Shown here: positions 60,879 through 64,000 of the stretch, in pieces
Layout of the letters: the number at the start of each line of letters is the position of its first letter
Position numbering within the stretch: position 1 is the stretch's first letter
NCBI GenBank assembly: GCA_963855995.1
Contig: OY979717.1
Span: forward strand, 67,254,354 to 67,318,353
Source of the DNA: Muricea muricata
Lineage: Eukaryota > Cnidaria > Anthozoa > Malacalcyonacea > Plexauridae
Length of the DNA stretch: 64,000 bases
Direction: 5' to 3'
The notes under the pieces: generated by a model
What the model saw: only the letters and a program-made list of their open reading frames with translations
What the model was told of the DNA's origin: nothing
The model's database searches: none
Position numbers and translations under genes: made by a program

Positions 60879-62723
60879 TACACCTCACCGCTGTGTCATA
60901 TTTGTGATGAATCGCTGGCCTGTGATCAAATCAAAGGTGCAACATCAAATCAAAGGTGCAACATCAAATCAAAGGTGCACGGCATCAAATCAAAGGTGCA
61001 CGACATCAAATCAAAGGTGTTTCAACATATTAAAGGTGTTCAGTAGTCGTATCAAACATACAAAAACATCGTATTAAAGGCGCTCAAGGTCATCAATTCG
61101 ACAAAACATCGATTTGTCCTGTCTGCCGCGCCATATATATCAAATATCGTTCCTTAAAGACTTCTGGAGTAGACAACTGGTTGTTTAGTATGTTCTTGTA
61201 GTAAATTTAACTTTTTTGCAAATTACTACTTCTAGTGATTTTGATTTTGAGTGTTATTTTGATTTTTGCTTAGTATTAAATATGAAATTTAACATCTGCG
61301 TAAAGTCCTTCAGTACTGGTACACTACAAGTTTTGCAGGAGGCAGCATGATTGACTTTAAGTTGGGATAAGGTAATAATGGACATGCAGGGTTCTGCTTT
61401 GGGCTTGCAGAGATGTCATATTTATTACAAATGAAAATTGATACCTATAGGCAGAAGTCAATATTACTTAATTATCTCTGTAGCAAGTTATATTGCTTAA
61501 TTATCTCTGTAGCAAGTTATATTGCTTAATTATCTCTATAGCAATCCTAAAGAATATCTGATTTTATAATAATGTTTTGCAAAAACTGTGTTTACATTCC
61601 CACACATTTACAAGCATTTATAAATGTCTTGTTAACAAGCTTACAGGAGCTTTAAAAAATTACAGCATTTCACAACTTGTTTTCATCTTTGCAACACATT
61701 TGTCACAGGCACAGCTTGTTGACAAATGGTGAGATTTTCATGTGCAGATTTCAATATTGTAATTGATTTTGAGCAAAATCAGAAGCACATTGGCAACCAG
61801 CAATATGTATTTTGAACTTTATTAAGCTGTACATCTATAATTTATAATACCAGACACTTTCTGAGTTTTGATGACACAAAACCTGGTCATTTAACATTTT
61901 AATAGATCTTTGCTTCAAGTATATTAAATGTTAATTTGATTCACGCATGTTATCAAGCCCCATGCATGTTCACGTACACTTTAATAATATCATGAGTCTC
62001 TAAAGCTATGCTTAGCTTCTCAGATTTACACAAATTATATGTATTGATATCAATAATCATAAATCAATAGAAACCAATTGGAAACATGGGTTTCTTTCAT
62101 ACTTATTTACATCATTTGTTTTTACATTTGTGCTACTTTGTCAGCAGATTCTACACAAACAATCATTTCCCATAAACTCATAAAAACCATAATGAACAAA
62201 CAAACAAAATTCTACCTTCCAGGTGGAGGTGGATGTGCTGTCATAATAGCCGGCGTATAGCTGCTGATACTGAGGAAATTAACCCACGATATTTTTTCAT
62301 AAAATTCGGCAAACGCTTTCCTTTTCACAATTAAAACATAGATAATAAACATCGTTTCCTAAATATACGCGATCGATCGTGATTCGAAGTGTTAAAAGTG
62401 CAATAATCCACGCAAACTAACGGAACCGGTCAAAACGTCCACTCCTTGGAATCTTCAGCGAACGATAATTTTGTAAGAATCTAGCCCACTCGTCTCATTT
62501 CAGGTTCAAAACCTCCGCAATAGTGACTTATTTTCAAAAAAGTCCAGTTGAACGTGATTCGCAGCAGTTAAACGATCAAAAAAGCCCAAAAACCTGTTTT
62601 TCGTAATACTATTACTAGTTTTTTTGCCCGGTTGCGACGCCATCTTGGATTCTTCTATTGGGGGTCACGCGCGCTAGGTAACGTCAGCAATCTAGGTCTA
62701 CTATATCTACGACTATATCTATG
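60879..62723. repeat. Right terminal inverted repeat of the HECT/integrase element
   Basis: Inverted partner of 48768-51013 comprising blocks C, B and A (inside to outside). It lacks the inner A copy found on the left; the junction is near 61130 at ATATATCAAATAT, a microhomology that could mark a deletion. The outer end has a 12-bp duplication (CTATATCTACGA). Over block B the two repeats looked identical in the stretches I compared. Confidence 0.85.
60928..61022. repeat. Subterminal tandem repeats, right
   Basis: Five copies of CATCAAATCAAAGGTG with short spacers, the inverse of the left array at 50854-50968. Copy number differs slightly between sides. Confidence 0.8.
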
Positions 62724-62732
62724 TCTTTTAAG

Positions 62733-62798
62733 CAGCGTTTTCAATTTCCGTAAATTTCCTTAAAATAAGGAAGTTCATTTATCTATTGAAAATGCTGA
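62733..62798. mobile_element. 66-bp hairpin element
   Basis: Inverted ends CAGCGTTTTCAAT and CAGCATTTTCAAT (minus). No matching TSD found. It sits one base outside the right TSD of the large element, so it probably predates that insertion. Confidence 0.4.
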
Positions 62799-62883
62799 TT
62801 GTCCGCCATCTTGGTACTCCAAATTCGTCATTTCTGCTGGCTTCACTTGAGGCATATGTATGCGTGATCCAGTATTATTCAGA

Positions 62884-63062
62884 TCAATGGCGAGAGCGAG
62901 ACCCAGAACACACGAGCAAGTCTGACACGAGCAAGTCTGACGCGAGCAAATCTGACGCGAGCGATCTGACGCGAGCAAATCTGACGAAGGCTGACGCGAG
63001 CTCTTCAAAATCGCGGACATAAATTTTGCTTAGTGAGACATCTGGTTCTATACCTGATCTGT
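62884..63062. repeat. Partial copy of the 58800-60857 element end
   Basis: Repeats the right end of that element (GAGACATCTGGTTCTATACC then TGATCTGTG) together with a 15-bp tandem repeat GACGCGAGCAAATCT (about six units here, two to three at 60740-60800). The reading frames across it are repeat translations. Confidence 0.7.
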
Positions 63063-64000
63063 GCCATAGATATGTACTTATACTACAGAGGAGGGTGGAA
63101 GCCCGTCCCAGCATGCATTGCAACTCATTAATATTCAGAGTCGTGATTTCTTACAATGTTTGTTGGAAAAGTTGTGGAAATTTATTTCATTTTTTCGCCA
63201 AGAATGTTTGGTATTTTTGAAGGTAAGTTTCTATGGATGTTTTAAATATGAGTCAAATTTAACGACTTTCGCTTTATTTGGTATTCTAATGCGTTGTATT
63301 TATGCTAATCGTCATTTGTACTGACCTGTTTTCTGGGTCATTGCACAAGGGTAAAAAGTGGCTTTCAAAACCCTCTGGGGACAATAGGGTTTTTTAATGA
63401 GAAATTAAATAAAATACACGCTATCGTATTCAAGAAGAGTTGCTCTTTCTAACAGAACTTTAGAAATTACATTGTTCCCATATAACTGACGAGTAATCGC
63501 GGTTTGAAAATGGGGCATTTTCACTATACTTGATCACAGGAATTTTCGTCCACTTGGGAATCATGACGCGAAAAAATACTGCATGAGTCATTATTTTTGT
63601 TTATTTCGAAGCGTTGGCATATATGTCGATCTCTCTTGAATTTAACTGCTGTATTTAAGTTATATACGCTAACTTTTTACATTTTTATAGAATTCGAATG
63701 AATTTTATGAAAATGGAATGATTCTGACAATGATGGCGTTGTTGTTATTGTTGATCAAGAGAATGACAAATACGGTGTGCGAAACGTTCGTGCTCTTAAT
63801 TTGCAAAATGACACCAAGGAAAGCAAATAGAAAGTCTTGAAGAGTTTCTCCCTTGGAAAACTTAACCTCCAGAAGTTGGATTATCTGCCCAGGCCATACC
63901 AGCTTTGGATAGATATTTCAGTATACATACAGGGTGTCCCAAAAAACCCCAAAAACTATTGAAAATGATCTATTGTTAGAATTTCAATGATTTCAATGCC
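63063..64000. other. Right margin, no gene recognised
   Basis: No convincing exon. At 63927-63944 TACAGGGTGTCCCAAAA appears, a motif reminiscent of mariner-like ends, but its partner would be outside the window. Confidence 0.4.

Larger units (their letters stand above)
48768..62723. mobile_element. ~14-kb DNA transposon with HECT ligase and DDE integrase genes
   Basis: The outer ends are CATAGATATAGTAGACC on the left and its complement on the right; the right end also carries a 12-bp tandem duplication. A perfect 8-bp direct repeat TCTTTTAA flanks it (48760-48767, 62724-62731). The terminal inverted repeats are about 2.2 kb (left) and 1.8 kb (right), and looked almost identical wherever I compared them. 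Between them lie two convergent genes with open spliced frames: the HECT ligase (51124-55998, plus) and the integrase-type transposase (58706-56984, minus). A 2-kb unrelated element (58800-60857) has inserted between the transposase start and the right TIR. Cut-and-paste DNA transposition by the DDE enzyme is inferred. The superfamily is uncertain; IS3EU-like or another eukaryotic rve-type group are candidates. Confidence 0.85.

Noticed and set aside
63927-63944. Mariner-like end (TACAGGGTGTCCC)
   Set aside because: Only one end is in the window; a similar word in the GPCR intron (about 3094-3107, minus) is too far away and too short to pair with.

Overview
The window is eukaryotic DNA from a metazoan. 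It is AT-rich and contains spliced genes with GT-AG introns, the last exons of an adhesion GPCR and a very dense load of animal-type transposable elements. The element mix (DIRS-like, Penelope-like, CR1/L2-like and Ty3/gypsy-like retroelements, P/THAP9-like transposase, C2H2-plus-THAP DNA element, a HECT-carrying DNA element, many foldback MITEs) suggests a marine invertebrate. A cnidarian is my best guess, but no single sequence proves it.

Layout. (1) 1-3756: last three exons of an adhesion GPCR on the plus strand, the only ordinary host gene I recognise, with a hAT-like MITE in an intron. (2) 5.2-10.2 kb: retroelement debris: a tRNA-like relic, a Ty3/gypsy gag-pol pseudogene, a CR1-like copy whose 5' part is inverted, and a TIR element holding a head-to-head palindrome of two Penelope-like GIY-YIG fragments, each with a hammerhead-ribozyme-like core. 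(3) 10.5-18.7 kb: foldback repeats, a GGACT array, a ~270-bp higher-order tandem array and a ~140-bp satellite. (4) 18.7-30.1 kb: nested TIR elements, several with perfect 7-9 bp target-site duplications (TSDs), inside large inverted repeats. (5) 31.2-37.1 kb: a decayed THAP9/P-like transposase gene on the minus strand, split by an insertion with a 9-bp TSD. (6) 37.1-46.6 kb: a DIRS-like retroelement with a locally inverted reverse-transcriptase core, interrupted by a 5.3-kb DNA transposon carrying C2H2 and THAP-like gene remnants, itself interrupted by a CR1-like retrotransposon ending in a (TTGTG)n tail. (7) 47.8-62.8 kb: a hAT-like MITE, then the most notable object.

That object is a ~14-kb element at 48768-62723. 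Long terminal inverted repeats of about 1.8-2.2 kb (apparently almost identical where I compared them) and a perfect 8-bp direct repeat (TCTTTTAA) flank two convergent spliced genes with open reading frames. One encodes a predicted 742-aa HECT-type ubiquitin ligase with C2HC zinc-finger-like and CUE/UBA-like segments. The other encodes a predicted 487-aa helix-turn-helix plus DDE integrase-type transposase. This looks like a recent, possibly still mobile DNA transposon that carries its own ubiquitin ligase. Several small MITEs nearby share its CATAG terminal motif; one of them (206 bp) has the same 8-bp TSD length and a matching empty site elsewhere in the window.

Most remaining ORFs are shadows or translations of tandem repeats. 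All splice models, TSDs and repeat matches were read by eye; no alignment or database search was run.
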